From NCBI GenBank assembly GCA_028622995.1, contig JAJQJQ010000118.1, forward strand, positions 1-64,000: a stretch of DNA of 64,000 bases, in the 5' to 3' direction. The notes under the pieces were generated by a model. It did no database searches and was not told the DNA's origin. It worked only from the letters and a program-made list of their open reading frames with translations. The stretch's first letter is position 1. The number at the start of each line of letters is the position of its first letter. The position numbers and the translations under genes were made by a program. Source of the DNA: Panagrolaimus kolymaensis. Lineage: Eukaryota > Nematoda > Chromadorea > Rhabditida > Panagrolaimidae. Of the stretch, positions 21,813 through 32,853 are shown piece after piece.

Positions 21813-23899
21813 ATGGCCTTCGATAGTGTAAAAATTTGTTTTTATATTTGTGTTCCAATTTAAAAACCAAACCTTTTCAGTTCTGTAAAATACCCAAACT
21901 CGAACAAAATAACAGTGAAGTAATTGCAACTTATATCAAACCTGCGCCATTGGATTGCAAAAAGAACGGAGAAAATTGGATGTTTATTGATGAAAATGGA
22001 AGGCTCCAAGCAACGGAGTATGCTAAAACGTAAGCTTAATTTACTAACCTAAAACACGTTTAGAGAATAAAAAGTAATATTTTTTTTAAAGAAAAATTGG
22101 GGCTGAAAGAATAAAATGCACTGCTCAATATTTTTATCGGTTAAATGATGAAGATCTCAAATGGAAGGATTTGGGTGAAATTCCAATTGAATATGAATTT
22201 AATGCGGGTGAATTTAAATTAGTTAAATGTTGGGCTGGATGGAGATCATGGTAACTACAAAGTTTTTCCTTTAAAAAATACAATTTTTTAGTCTTAAGAT
22301 TTTTAGGAAACATTTATTCATGGATCTTGTGCCTCAAAAAAATATTGCCAGAAGAGCCAAAGAAACTTCTCGACCTTCTTCATGGTCGGGTCTTTCAGTA
22401 TATTGGTTTTCATTTGATTCACTTTCACAAATGGCTTTTCGAAGATTACTTCCGAAAACTATAAAATATTTGGAACAAACTCTTGGGTCTGTAACTTTAA
22501 ATGGATATAATATTGTTGGAGATGGAACTCCACAAGCTTTTATTCCAATTCTCACTGGGAAAACTGAACTCGAATTACCATTAACTCGTAAACGCTACAA
22601 AAAAGCTGATTACGTCGATGTGTATCCATGGATATGGAAAAATTATTCTGATTTGGGTTACATTACAGCTTATGGAGAAGATTTGGCACTTTATGGAACT
22701 TTTACATATCGCCTCAAAGGTTTCAAAGAACAACCAACTCCACATTATACTCGAATGTTTTATCAACAAACTGAAGCATACTATAATAATCCGTTTTGTT
22801 TTGGTTCAGAAAATTCTTTCACTGTTTGGTCGAGATATTGTAAAGGATTTTTAACTAAATATCCAAAGGAATTGCCAAAATTTGGAGTCTTCCACCATGG
22901 AGCATTTTCTCATGATTCAATTAGCGATATAGAAAATTTGGATGAAGAAATTATGGAACATTTTAAAGAATTATATGAAAACGGGTATTTTGAAAATACT
23001 GTGGTTATTGTGGGTGCAGATCATGGACATCGATTTTCTGCTTTACGTGAAACTCAACAAGGGCAAATGGAAGAAAGGCTTCCAATGATGACTATAGCCT
23101 TGTCTGAATCGTTTAAAGCTACAGAAAAGGGTAAAATTATTCATCAAAATTTGAAAGTAAAAAATTTTCTAAAAAAATTATCAAATTTGTACCAATTTTT
23201 TTTTAGGCAAATGCAAATAGACTATCTTCGCCATTTGATATTTATGGAACTTTTTTGGATATTCTTTCGCTTCCCGAAGATTTAACAACTTCTCAAAAAA
23301 CCAATATTCGCTCAATGTCTCTTTTTCGTCCAATTCCAGAATCTCGAACTTGCAAAGATGCCGATATCGAGCCTCATTGGTGCACGTGTTTGCAATGGCA
23401 AACAGCTGATTTTGAACTTTCAAAAACTTTAGCTGATGGCGTTGTTGATGCAATTAATGATTACACGAGATCAGAACGAGCTTTATGTGCGCCACTAAAA
23501 TTAAATAATTTAATGAGGTACACCATGCTAGTCCCGGATCGACAATTGCTAAAATACGGTGGCGTTTTGGATGAAGATGGATTTGTTCCAAAATTTAGTG
23601 GAAATGCAGAAAATACTTTAGCAACTTATATGTTAGTTTTTACTACATCGCCAGGTAATGCCAAATATGAAGTAAGCAATATTTTTTGTCTTTAAAAAAG
23701 TTTGATACGATTTTTAAAAAAAATATGTTTTTAGACCACTGTGCAATATGATTTAAAATCAAATACTTTGACGGTGGATATGCTTGCGATCTCACATGTA
23801 AATAAATATGGTGACACTCCTCATTGCATTATGGATAAAAACTTTTTTATGGCTACTTATTGTGTTTGTTATGATAAAATTAATGTTACTTCTAGTTAG
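21813..23899 (+). CDS. DUF229 protein, copy 1
   Basis: Nematode DUF229 family, related to the alkaline phosphatase/sulfatase fold. Exons 21813-21827, 21881-22029, 22092-22250, 22307-23156, 23207-23671, 23735-23899; 600 aa. Family marks: Cys-rich N-terminal region (CKIP, LDCKKNGENW, KCTAQYFYRLND), the metal-site block WFSFDSLSQMAFRRLLP, the block GADHGHRFSALRETQQGQ, and a C-terminal Cys cluster (SRTC, HWCTCLQW, MATYCVCYDK). All junctions after exon 1 keep frame. Exon 1 (five codons, MAFDS) is weak. The signal-anchor exons seen in copies 2 and 3 are absent, so the N-terminus may be lost or lie further upstream. The substrate is unknown; family members are expected to be membrane or secreted ectoenzymes. 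Confidence 0.8.
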
Positions 23900-24233
23900 A
23901 TTTTTCTAATAAAAAATTGATTATTTATAAAAACTTTCGATTTTCCTTAACCAAACCCGCCATTTTTAAAAGGAAAAAGAAAAAATCAATGACTTTCTTT
24001 TCCTCTTTTTAAAAACCGTCTCTCTTTTATCAAAAAAAAATAATGAATCAATGACGCTTTTCAATAAATAAAAAAAACGTAAAAAGAATGAATCGGCTTT
24101 TTTCTCCGTCGTTTTTTGTTGCTATCATAGAAATTAGAACCAAACAAGAAAGCAAAAGGCAATGAAAAGCTTTTATTCAATGTGTTAAATTTTTTTTCTT
24201 TTTTTTTCTCCAATAAATCAATATGTGAAAAAT
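23900..24233. other. Short spacer between DUF229 genes
   Basis: AT-rich, with no gene seen. It presumably holds the 3' end of copy 1 and the promoter of copy 2. Confidence 0.4.
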
Positions 24234-26762
24234 ATGGCTAAAATTACAATAAAACATTCTCCAAATTTAAAAAGAATTTTATTTATTGTTTTTAATTGTT
24301 GCGTTTTGTTATTTTTAATTGGAATATATTTTTCGAAAGTAAGTTCAATCGATTTTTTAATGACAAAAACAAAAACTTTAATCCCACGAAAAAAATCAAA
24401 AAAAAAGAGATTTATTTTATTTTATTTTTTTAGGATCCACAGCCGCCAAATAATATTCGTGGAAGGTTATTAAAGCCCAAAGATTCGATATCATTTAAAT
24501 CGGTAATAATAATAAAGATAGCTGCTAGTTTCATAATTTTATAATGGATAATTTTTAGTCTTCATTAAATTTGACGATAAATATTCAAAATGCAAATCCT
24601 ATCGGAGGTTTGCAAAAATCTGTCAAAAATGTTGAATCATCGGTAAGCATTGAAAAAAATTTAATTTTTAACATTAAAAACTTTAAAAAAAATTGCGTTT
24701 GAATATTTTAACTGACGCAAACCCGAATTTTAGGTTTGTAAAATCCCCAAACTAGATTTAAAGAACAAGGAAGTATTGGCATCATATGTAAAACCAAAGC
24801 CATTAGAATGCGATAAAACTCAACATAATTGGGTGATGATAGACCCAAATGGAAAATTACAAGCAACCGATTATGCAAAAGAGTAATTCAACTTTTTTTA
24901 TATTTCGTTTAAAAAAATTATTTGTTTAGTAATTTTGGTTTGGACGAAATTAAATGTGTTGGAAGTTATTTTTATCGCGTTGATGATGATCATCTCAAAT
25001 GGAAGGAATTGGGTGAAGTTTCGTTTGGATATGAATTTAATGATAGTGATTTTAAAATGGTTAAATGTACTTTTGAAAATGAAACAAAGTAAGCATTTTT
25101 TTTATTGCAAACAAAAAAAAGATAATTTCGGAATTTGGTATCAAATTTAATACAATAATATTTTCAGCAGTCAAATATTTATGAATGTTATTACCCAAGA
25201 AGATCTCATTAAAAAAACCAAAGACACTTCTCGACCTTCCTCATGGTCGGGTCTTTCAGTATATTGGTTTTCATTTGATTCACTTTCACAAATGGCTTTT
25301 CGAAGATTACTTCCGAAAACTATAAAATATTTGGAACAAACTCTTAGGTCTGTGACTTTAAATGGATACAATATTGTTGGAGATGGAACTCCACAAGCTT
25401 TCATTCCAATTCTCACTGGGAAAACTGAACTCGAATTACCATTAACTCGAAAACGCTACAAAAAAGCTGATTATGTCGATGTCTATCCATGGATTTGGAA
25501 AAACTACTCTGAAAATGGATATGTAACAGCATATGGCGAAGATGCAGCGTATGTTGGAACATTTACTTATAGACTCAAAGGGTTTAAAAATCAACCCACG
25601 GATCATTACACTCGAACATTTTTTAAAGTCTCTGAAAATTTTTTCAAAGGTTATGCATATTGTATAGGTTCTGAAAATTCTATGACTGTTTGGATTCGAT
25701 ATGCAAAAGAATTTATGATGAAATATCCTAAAAACATCCCGAAGTTTGCTGTGTTTCATCACAGCGCATTTTCCCATGATTCAATTAGTGATATCGAGAA
25801 TTTGGATGACGAAATTATGGAACATTTTAAAGAATTATATGAAAACGAATATTTTGAAAATACTGTGGTTATTGTGGGTGCAGATCATGGACATCGATTT
25901 TCTGCCCTTAGAGAAACTCAACAAGGCCAAATGGAAGAAAGATTGCCCATGATGACTATTGCTTTGCCTCAATCGTTTAAAGCTTCAGAAAAAGGAAAAA
26001 TTATTCATGAAAATTTGAAAGTAGGTTGCTTTTTTTGATAATTTTCATTAATTAAAACTCCCGATTTTTAGACTAATGCTAATCGGTTGGCATCGCCATT
26101 CGACTTGTACTCAACCTTTTTAGATATTCTTAACCTCCCAGATGATTTAAAAACTCCTCAAAATATCAGTATTCGCTCTTTATCCTTACTTCGTCCAATC
26201 CCTGAATCTCGAACATGTGAACAAGCTGGAATTGAGCCTCATTGGTGCACGTGTTTGCAATGGAAAGATACAAGCCCGGAAGTTGGCCAACTCCTTGCAA
26301 ATGGAGTGGTTGAAGCTATAAACGTTTACACTAAACCCGAACGAAAACTTTGTGCTGAATTAAAATTAGATAAAATGATAAAACACACGATGTTAGTTCC
26401 AGATGAAAAAGTTTTAAAATATAGTGGAGTCTCAGACAAAGATGGATTTGTTCCGAAATTTAAAGGAAAAGCTCAAAGAACTTTAGCGACTTATTCTCTA
26501 ACTTTTACAACGATGCCTGGCAATGCGAGATATGAGGTAAGTAAAATCGGATTTTGGGCAAAGTTGGACATAGTTTAAAAAAATTTATTTTTAGGTCACA
26601 GTTCAATATGATTTGAAATTAAGAATTTTAACTGTGGATATATTAGCGATCTCACATATAAATAAATATGGTGATATGCCACATTGTATCATCGACAAAA
26701 ATTATTTTATGGCTACTTATTGTGTTTGTTATGATAAAATTGGTAGTGTTCCTGATTCATAA
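24234..26762 (+). CDS. DUF229 protein, copy 2
   Basis: Eight exons: 24234-24338, 24434-24502, 24559-24642, 24734-24882, 24930-25088, 25168-26020, 26072-26536, 26595-26762; 683 aa. Exon 1 encodes a type II signal anchor (basic KITIKHSPNLKR, then ILFIVFNCCVLLFLIGIYF), so the catalytic part should face the lumen or outside. The core matches copy 1: WFSFDSLSQMAFRRLLP and GADHGHRFSALRETQQGQ with the expected Asp/His metal ligands, then SRTCEQAG, HWCTCLQW and MATYCVCYDK. Exons 4-8 correspond one to one in length with copy 1 exons 2-6 to within 3 nt. Two alternative acceptors (25167 and 25170) give a one-residue difference. Parts of exon 6 are nearly identical to copy 1, which suggests gene conversion. 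Confidence 0.87.
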
Positions 26763-27234
26763 AATAAAAGAAAACAAAAAAGCAAAAGTAATTGTTCACC
26801 TTAGACTTCTTTTTTTTGTCAAAAGCGCAAATCAGACAAGAAAAAGAATTCTTTATATTTGTCATTTTTTTGTGCAAAAAAAACTATTACACATCAAACG
26901 TTTCTTTTTTGCATCACCAAAATTAAAACTAGTAGCTTTAATGGTTTTTATTTAATATTAATTTATTTTTATGTTTCTGTTTGTTAGAATTTTTGTAAAA
27001 TAGTGTTATTAATAAAAGAAATCTTTTTTTTATCATTCATGAAAATCGATCGTCTTCCACTAAAATTTCAGCAAATTTTTATCAATGATGTGTCTCGTCA
27101 GCTAAAAAAAAATTTCACAAGAAAATTTAATCCGCTTTTCCATAATCTTGGTATTTATTAGTGCAAAAAATTGGGTGTGAAAAATATTCAACATCTTTGA
27201 AAGTTTTCCATCTATAAATAAATAATATTCAGCA
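26763..27234. other. Spacer between DUF229 copies 2 and 3
   Basis: Nothing recognisable. AT-rich, with no ORF that resembles a family. Confidence 0.4.
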
Positions 27235-29729
27235 ATGATAGAAATAAAATATTTTCCAAGCTTTAAGAAATTTTCTTTGATATTAATATTAATATGTATT
27301 TTTTTATTTTTGTTTACAATGGATTATTCAATTGTTAGTTTTACTTTTGGTAATTTCAAAAAATAAATTTTCTGAAAAAAAGCCGAGCCAGACTGGTAAA
27401 GTTGATCTCGACTTAAATTTTTCTTACTAAAGATTTTTAAACTAAATTTTAATTTTAAAAAGCTTTAAATTAATTAATGGCAGTTTTTTTGCAGGATATT
27501 GATAAATTTTATTTACTGAAGTTTGATTTATACGAAACTACTATCAATGCTCAAAGCGTAGAAAATGTTGAAAGCTGTAAATTTATAGCGGATCCATTTG
27601 ACCCCAGAGTTAAGGATTATTATCAAAAGCTACCACCACTTGAATGTAAAAGCATACAGGTTTGCCTTTTTCTTATGACATTTTTCTTCTTTGCTTCCAA
27701 ATAAATCTTTCATAGTTAGTTTTTTCTTCCAAAAATTTGCATATCGTTTTTTAGGTCCAACAAACTACTCTCATTAATGGAACTTTAAAACTGTTAAATC
27801 CAATTTCATCTTGTCGTTATCGACATTTTGGCCATAATTCCAGAGTTGATGATAATTCAATCAAATACAATGAATGGCTTCCATTAAATTTAAGTCCAAT
27901 AAAATTGGAAAAAGATTTTGTTGATGTTTCGTGCGTAAATGAAAAAGGGAATGAAACGTATCGATATCAATGGGCTACTGTGTCTCCTAAAAATGTTTCA
28001 TTTGAAACGAAAGAGTATTTTTTTATAGTTTATCGAAAACTAAGAAATATAATAAATTAATTTTTAGGCCTTTTAAAGATGAAAATGAAGATCATTTAAG
28101 TGTAATTATGCTTGGATTTGATTCAATGTCAAAATCAAATTTTATTCGACAAATGCCAAAAAGTTTTAAAAAATTGGAGAATCTTGGATTTATTACTTTT
28201 GAAAAGCATGTAAAAGTTGGAGAAAATACTTATCCTAATTTATTATCAACTTTTTTGGGTGAACATGTCCTAGAAGGTGATGATGTGAGTTAACTAAATT
28301 TTTTGTAATTATTTTGGCTTTTTAAAAGGAATTAATTTTTCAGGAATTTAATGCAACTTTATTTTATAAAACTTTCACTTCATTTGATAATTGGACAAAT
28401 TTACCTTTCCATACTTTTGCTAGAGAAGGTTATGCAACGTTATTTGCCGAGGATAAACCAGAATGGGCATTATTTAATTTTAATTTACGAGGTTTTGTTA
28501 TTCGTCCACCAGCTGATCATTATTTACGAACTTGGTATGTAGCATTAAATCAATATCCATTAAAATCAAAAAGTGTTGGTTTTTGTTATGATGATTTTCC
28601 ACTTCATAAACTTCAATTTAATTATGTTGAAAGTTTTATTAATGGTTAGTTTTCGGAAAATACATTTTTTTAAATTCGGTTAAAAAAAATATTTTGTGCT
28701 TTTATAAAATTAAATTTCCCGACCTTTTTTTCAGTATAGCAATTCTTTTCGTGTCAGGACATTTAATTTAAAAAAAATTTCGTTTTAGGATATAATGGAA
28801 AAAGAAAATTTATTTTTCAATGGTTAACAAATGTTTATCATGATTACTTAAATACTCCCCAATATGTGGATGACGATTTCGTCCAACATCTTTCAAACAT
28901 TGAATCAAGTTTTAATAAATCCATAGTTATTGTATTTTCTGATCATGGACAACGGATGTCAACGTTTCGACAAACTTTTCTAGGCCGTCTCGAATCTAAA
29001 CTTCCATTTTTATCCATTCGAATCCCTGAATGGTTTAAAGAAAAACATCCAAATTTTGCAGAAAATTTGGAAGCAAATAACAAAGTTTTGACGAGCCACT
29101 TTGACCTTCATGCTTTATTGGAGCAAATGAGGCAAGGAAATTATGGCTCTTTAGAACCTCCAAAATTGCGAAGAGGCATTTCTTTTTTTGATAAAATTCC
29201 ACCAAATCGAAGTTGCTTTGAAGCTGAAATTCCTTTGAGATATTGTCCTTGCTTTGAGGAAGAGGAGCTTTCACCCTCAAATGGAACAGAATTCGCTGAA
29301 TTAATTTTAGAAAAAATACACGAAAATTTTAAAAAAAATAAAGTTTTTGTAAGTCTATTTAAAAATATTCTAATTTTGGTTAAAAAAAATTTTTAGGATC
29401 GATGCGTTTGGATGATTTTGGATTCTGTGATATCTCTAACTCGTTCAATCCCACCTTCCCATCATTTTTCAAAAGTTGAAACAAACACATCAAAGATTTT
29501 TCATTATCGAATTCAATTTTCTGTTAAACCTCCATCCAATGCAATTTTTGAAGGTGTCGTTGTTGAAAATGAAGATAATGGCAGTTTGACTGTTTTGAAT
29601 GATATTGAAAGAAATAATAGGTAAATTTAATTTTAAGGTTTTAAAAAATTTTATTATTTTTTTAGATATGGAAATTCCTCATATTGTGTTGATAGTCCAG
29701 TTCTCAAAAAATTATGTCATTGCGCTTAA
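27235..29729 (+). CDS. DUF229 protein, copy 3 (divergent)
   Basis: Eight exons: 27235-27333, 27495-27659, 27755-28014, 28068-28284, 28344-28644, 28789-29348, 29397-29620, 29666-29729; 629 aa. Exon 1 gives a signal anchor (FSLILILICIFLFLFTM). I chose the GTTAGT donor at 27334 because it is the only one in phase with the next exon. Family blocks: CKFIADPFDPRVKDYY, SCRYRHFGHN, LGFDSMSKSNFIRQMPK (metal site), VFSDHGQRMSTFRQTFLGR, RSCFEAEIPLRYCPCFEEE and the C-terminal Cys pair LCHCA. The intron plan differs from copies 1 and 2, with extra introns splitting the catalytic exon. This copy is older than the other pair. It should be a membrane-tethered ectoenzyme of unknown substrate. Confidence 0.87.
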
Positions 29730-30380
29730 CTTTTGATCTCAATAAAAATATGAATTAATATATTTAATAAAACATTTTATTTAATTCTTTAATAAAAGTT
29801 TAGAAAATTAGCAATTTGCTGAACTTTTTAAAAAAAAAGTTCCATGAATTCTTTTTCTTCTTTTTTGACATTTTTAATCATTTTCATTGTTACAAAAAGT
29901 TTTTTTTCATTTTTTTCATCGAAAAACAGAAAAAAAAGTACCCGATCCACTTGCTTTAAAAAAAATATCCACTTCCCCGCTGACGATCGAAAGAAAAGGA
30001 AAATAGTTGCTAGCCGCGTCTCTTGTCCATGCTTGTCCCAGCTGATGCGATATCGATTGTTTAAAAAGTGAAAAAAAATAAAGCTTTTGTGCAATAATTT
30101 TTTTTTCTTTTTTTGAATATTTAAATAAAGTTTTATTTTAGTTTTTTATAAATATTATTCCTCATAGAAATAAGGAGTACATAGTTTTGATGCTTCAAAA
30201 CCAATATTACAATACTTGGAGCCAGTTCTATTGTTTCTAATGTATCAAGCATTAAATTTTTCATGACAGGTAAAAATAACAAATGTTCCATAAATATTTT
30301 TAAAACTCCAATGCTTCTATTTTTTGTAAACATTTTTAAGGAAAAAAATGCAGAATATGGCATATTTTACATAAATATAT
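29730..30380. other. Spacer
   Basis: Convergent 3' ends meet here. A 76-codon open frame on the minus strand at 30133-30363 has no family features, and I do not call it a gene. Confidence 0.35.
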
Positions 30381-31394
30381 TTATTTAGATGAAATAGATT
30401 CTTTTTTTGTAGTAGATGGAAACTTTAATTTAATAATTATTTTAAAGAAGTCTTCATATGTATTTTGTGGAAGATTAGTGAAAAAATAAAAAACTTTAAA
30501 ACTAATTATATTTTTAAAATGTGGAATCATAAGTAGATTTTGTAAAATTTCTGGGATGTTTGAATAACGGTTTTTTTTCACCGGATGATAAACAATATAT
30601 ATAAGATTTGGAAGGGTTTTAATAATTTCATAGATTTGCATAAATGTTCCATCCTCATAATTCACATCAGTATAGTAAAAAATTAGGTCCCTAATAGTGC
30701 CAGATGAAGTCAAAATTTTAAATTCCTCAAAAGTTAAAGTTTGATCAGACAAAACTAGCGTATTTATATCACTTCGATAAATATATTTTGTAAAATTTCT
30801 TGTAACAATGTTTTCAGAATGGTGATCAAAATAGAAACTTCCATATAACCATAATTTATATGTTTTAAGAATTTTTGAAATAAATCGCTTGTTTTTTATT
30901 TCATTTATTTTATTAAATGAATATTGACAAGCTATAATTTTAGCATTTAAATAAAAATATTTGCATATTTTAATTAGTTTTTCGTAAAGTTGGCGTGATT
31001 TTTGATTTTTCGTAATATAAAAAATAATATTTTCTGGAATTGAAAATTTCGGAATCCCCGGCGTACTTGAATAAATTGAAATAAATTTTGGAGCAATTGG
31101 AGATAAATTAAACATCATGTTAAAACAATCATACATTATATCAGTTTTTAAAGGCTGATTTAGAAAACTATCACGTAATTTTCCCAATTCCTGATATCTA
31201 TATTCCCCAAAATCAATGACAGGGGGCATACTTTCTGTATTAATTCCAATTTCAAGTATATTATCAATAAAGTTTTCAAGACGTTCTTTATAATCGTCAA
31301 AATGATTATCATTACCACTTGAAGTAGGGGGATTCCAACTACTTCTAAATAAACAGAACTTTATAAAAGATTGCGACGTAGCAATCACAAACAC
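30381..31394 (-). CDS. F-box-like family protein
   Basis: An open frame of 338 codons on the minus strand. The first in-frame ATG that is not upstream-ambiguous is at 31229 (MPPVIDFGEYR), giving 282 aa. The frame stays open to 31394 and may begin in an earlier exon. Residues matching its neighbour: IPENIIFYITKNQKS...LIKICKYFYLNAKII, then LWLYGSF, then IYRSDINTLVLSDQTLTFEEFKILTSSGTI, then IYEIIKTLPNL. The IP.NII.YI...CKYF block is F-box-like, and the rest may be a substrate-binding region. It differs from its neighbour in lacking the KPWK terminal exon: the frame runs straight to a stop after KLKFPSTTKKE. The family assignment is by pattern only. Confidence 0.55.
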   Translation of the reverse strand: MFVIATSQSFIKFCLFRSSWNPPTSSGNDNHFDDYKERLENFIDNILEIGINTESMPPVIDFGEYRYQELGKLRDSFLNQPLKTDIMYDCFNMMFNLSPIAPKFISIYSSTPGIPKFSIPENIIFYITKNQKSRQLYEKLIKICKYFYLNAKIIACQYSFNKINEIKNKRFISKILKTYKLWLYGSFYFDHHSENIVTRNFTKYIYRSDINTLVLSDQTLTFEEFKILTSSGTIRDLIFYYTDVNYEDGTFMQIYEIIKTLPNLIYIVYHPVKKNRYSNIPEILQNLLMIPHFKNIISFKVFYFFTNLPQNTYEDFFKIIIKLKFPSTTKKESISSK

Positions 31395-31472
31395 AAGACA
31401 AGTACGAATTAACGAAAGACAAAAAAGACAAAGAGAATGAAGAAAATTTTAGGCTGAAGCTTCTAGCTGCTT

Positions 31473-32240
31473 CTATTTGGCATTTAGACATAGGAAGCCA
31501 GTACTTCCTGCATCACCACTAAAAAAAAGCTCGATTTTTATTTTCCATGGTTTCTAAAAAAGGGTTTTAAAACACCAAAATAATAATTTAAATAAAACCT
31601 TTAAACAATCAAAAAATGTTTTGAAATCAAAGGTTTCAGAGAGACGAGAAATTGAAATTTCTTCCAAACTTTCAAAATGTGGAATCATGAGTAAATTTTG
31701 TATTCGCATGTTTGAATAATAGTTTTCAATTATAGGATGATAATTAAAAGATTTAAGATTTGAAAGATTTTTAATAATTTCATCAATTTCCATCATTGTT
31801 CTATCATCATATTTTACAGTTGTTTTGAAAAAAATTAGGGTTTCAATTGTGCCAGATGAAGTCAAAATTTTAAATTCCTCAAAAGTTAAAATTTGTTCAC
31901 ACAAATACAGCGAAGTTAAATCACAACGATAAAATTTTTTGATGATAGTCGACACTGGTTTAACAGAGTAAAAAGCTCCACATAGCCAAAATTTATTAGG
32001 TGGCATTCTTGAAACAAATCGAAAATCAACAATTCCATTTACAGTTGGCATAGTATCATCATAAGTAATAATTTTATATTCCAAATAAAAATATTTGCAT
32101 AAATTTACAAGTTTATTATAACCTTTGACGGATTTAGGATTTTTTGCAACATAATAAACAAGTTTTTGTGGAAATGAAAAACATTGAATTCCCGAAGGAT
32201 TTGTAAAAATTGAAATAAAGTTTGAAGCAGCTACCGACAT
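31473..32240 (-). CDS. F-box-like family protein
   Basis: Two exons, 31599-32240 and 31473-31553, joined in phase 0 as FFDCLK|KPWKIKIELFF; 240 aa. It starts MSVAASNFISIFTNPSG, followed by FPQKLVYYVAKNPKS...LVNLCKYFYLEYKII (F-box-like), FWLCGAFYSVKP, FYRCDLTSLYLCEQILTFEEFKILTSSGTI and MEIDEIIKNLSNLKSF. It is the closest relative of the truncated copy at 18268, sharing the last intron and the KPWK exon. It lies upstream of the gene at 30381 on the same strand, in a tandem pair. It points away from the UGT half-gene at 32854, a divergent arrangement echoed by the broken pair at 18-19.7 kb. Confidence 0.68.
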
Positions 32241-32853
32241 AATGTTTTAAAAATTGTTTAAATGAGTCAATTAACTATTTTGTACGTTAGGAATATTTCT
32301 TTATAAGCATAATGCTGACGCGATTAAATGAAGAAATAAAAAAGATAAGAGTCCATTGATTTTTAATATTGAATATTTTCTTTTTATTATTTTTTACTAG
32401 CAGTGGAAACTGATAATGCGTTCTTTGCATGCATCCTCCTCAATTACAATTGAATTGATCATCGAATGTTAGTTAGTTTGTTTTTAAACACATTAACTTT
32501 TTTGGCGCAATGGAAAGAATTATTTGCTTAAATTCGTTCCGAGGAAAAAATATCAAAAAGAAAAAAAATTAACCCAACCCTCTAAGAATCTCCACTTCAA
32601 CGATGTTAAATAGAAAATAGGGCAGCAAATTTGGCACACACCATTTGTTTTTTGTAGTTTATTCTTTATTTTTTAAATAACAAAAAGGTGCATTCATTGA
32701 TTGTGGGAACATAAAACAAAACAAAAAAAAAACAGAGTTAAGTTTGTCGACCACGGCAGGCAGCAAGCAAGCTCGAATAAAAAAGATCAATCTTTCTTTC
32801 CTTTTTCTTTCTCATTCGCTGAGAAAAGAATTTTTTTGAAGAAAAAAACAGAC
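32241..32853. other. Divergent promoter region
   Basis: The spacer between the divergently transcribed F-box-like gene and the UGT half-gene. No ORF is supported. Confidence 0.4.

Noticed and set aside
22334..22769. Minus-strand ORFs opposite DUF229 copy 1 (also at 25171 and 25442 opposite copy 2)
   Set aside because: Antisense shadows of the conserved catalytic exon. Their conservation follows from the sense strand.
29828..30363. ORFs in the spacer after DUF229 copy 3
   Set aside because: Overlapping plus and minus frames without signal, motif or splice support. The minus frame at 30133 does not match the terminal exon of the F-box-like genes.
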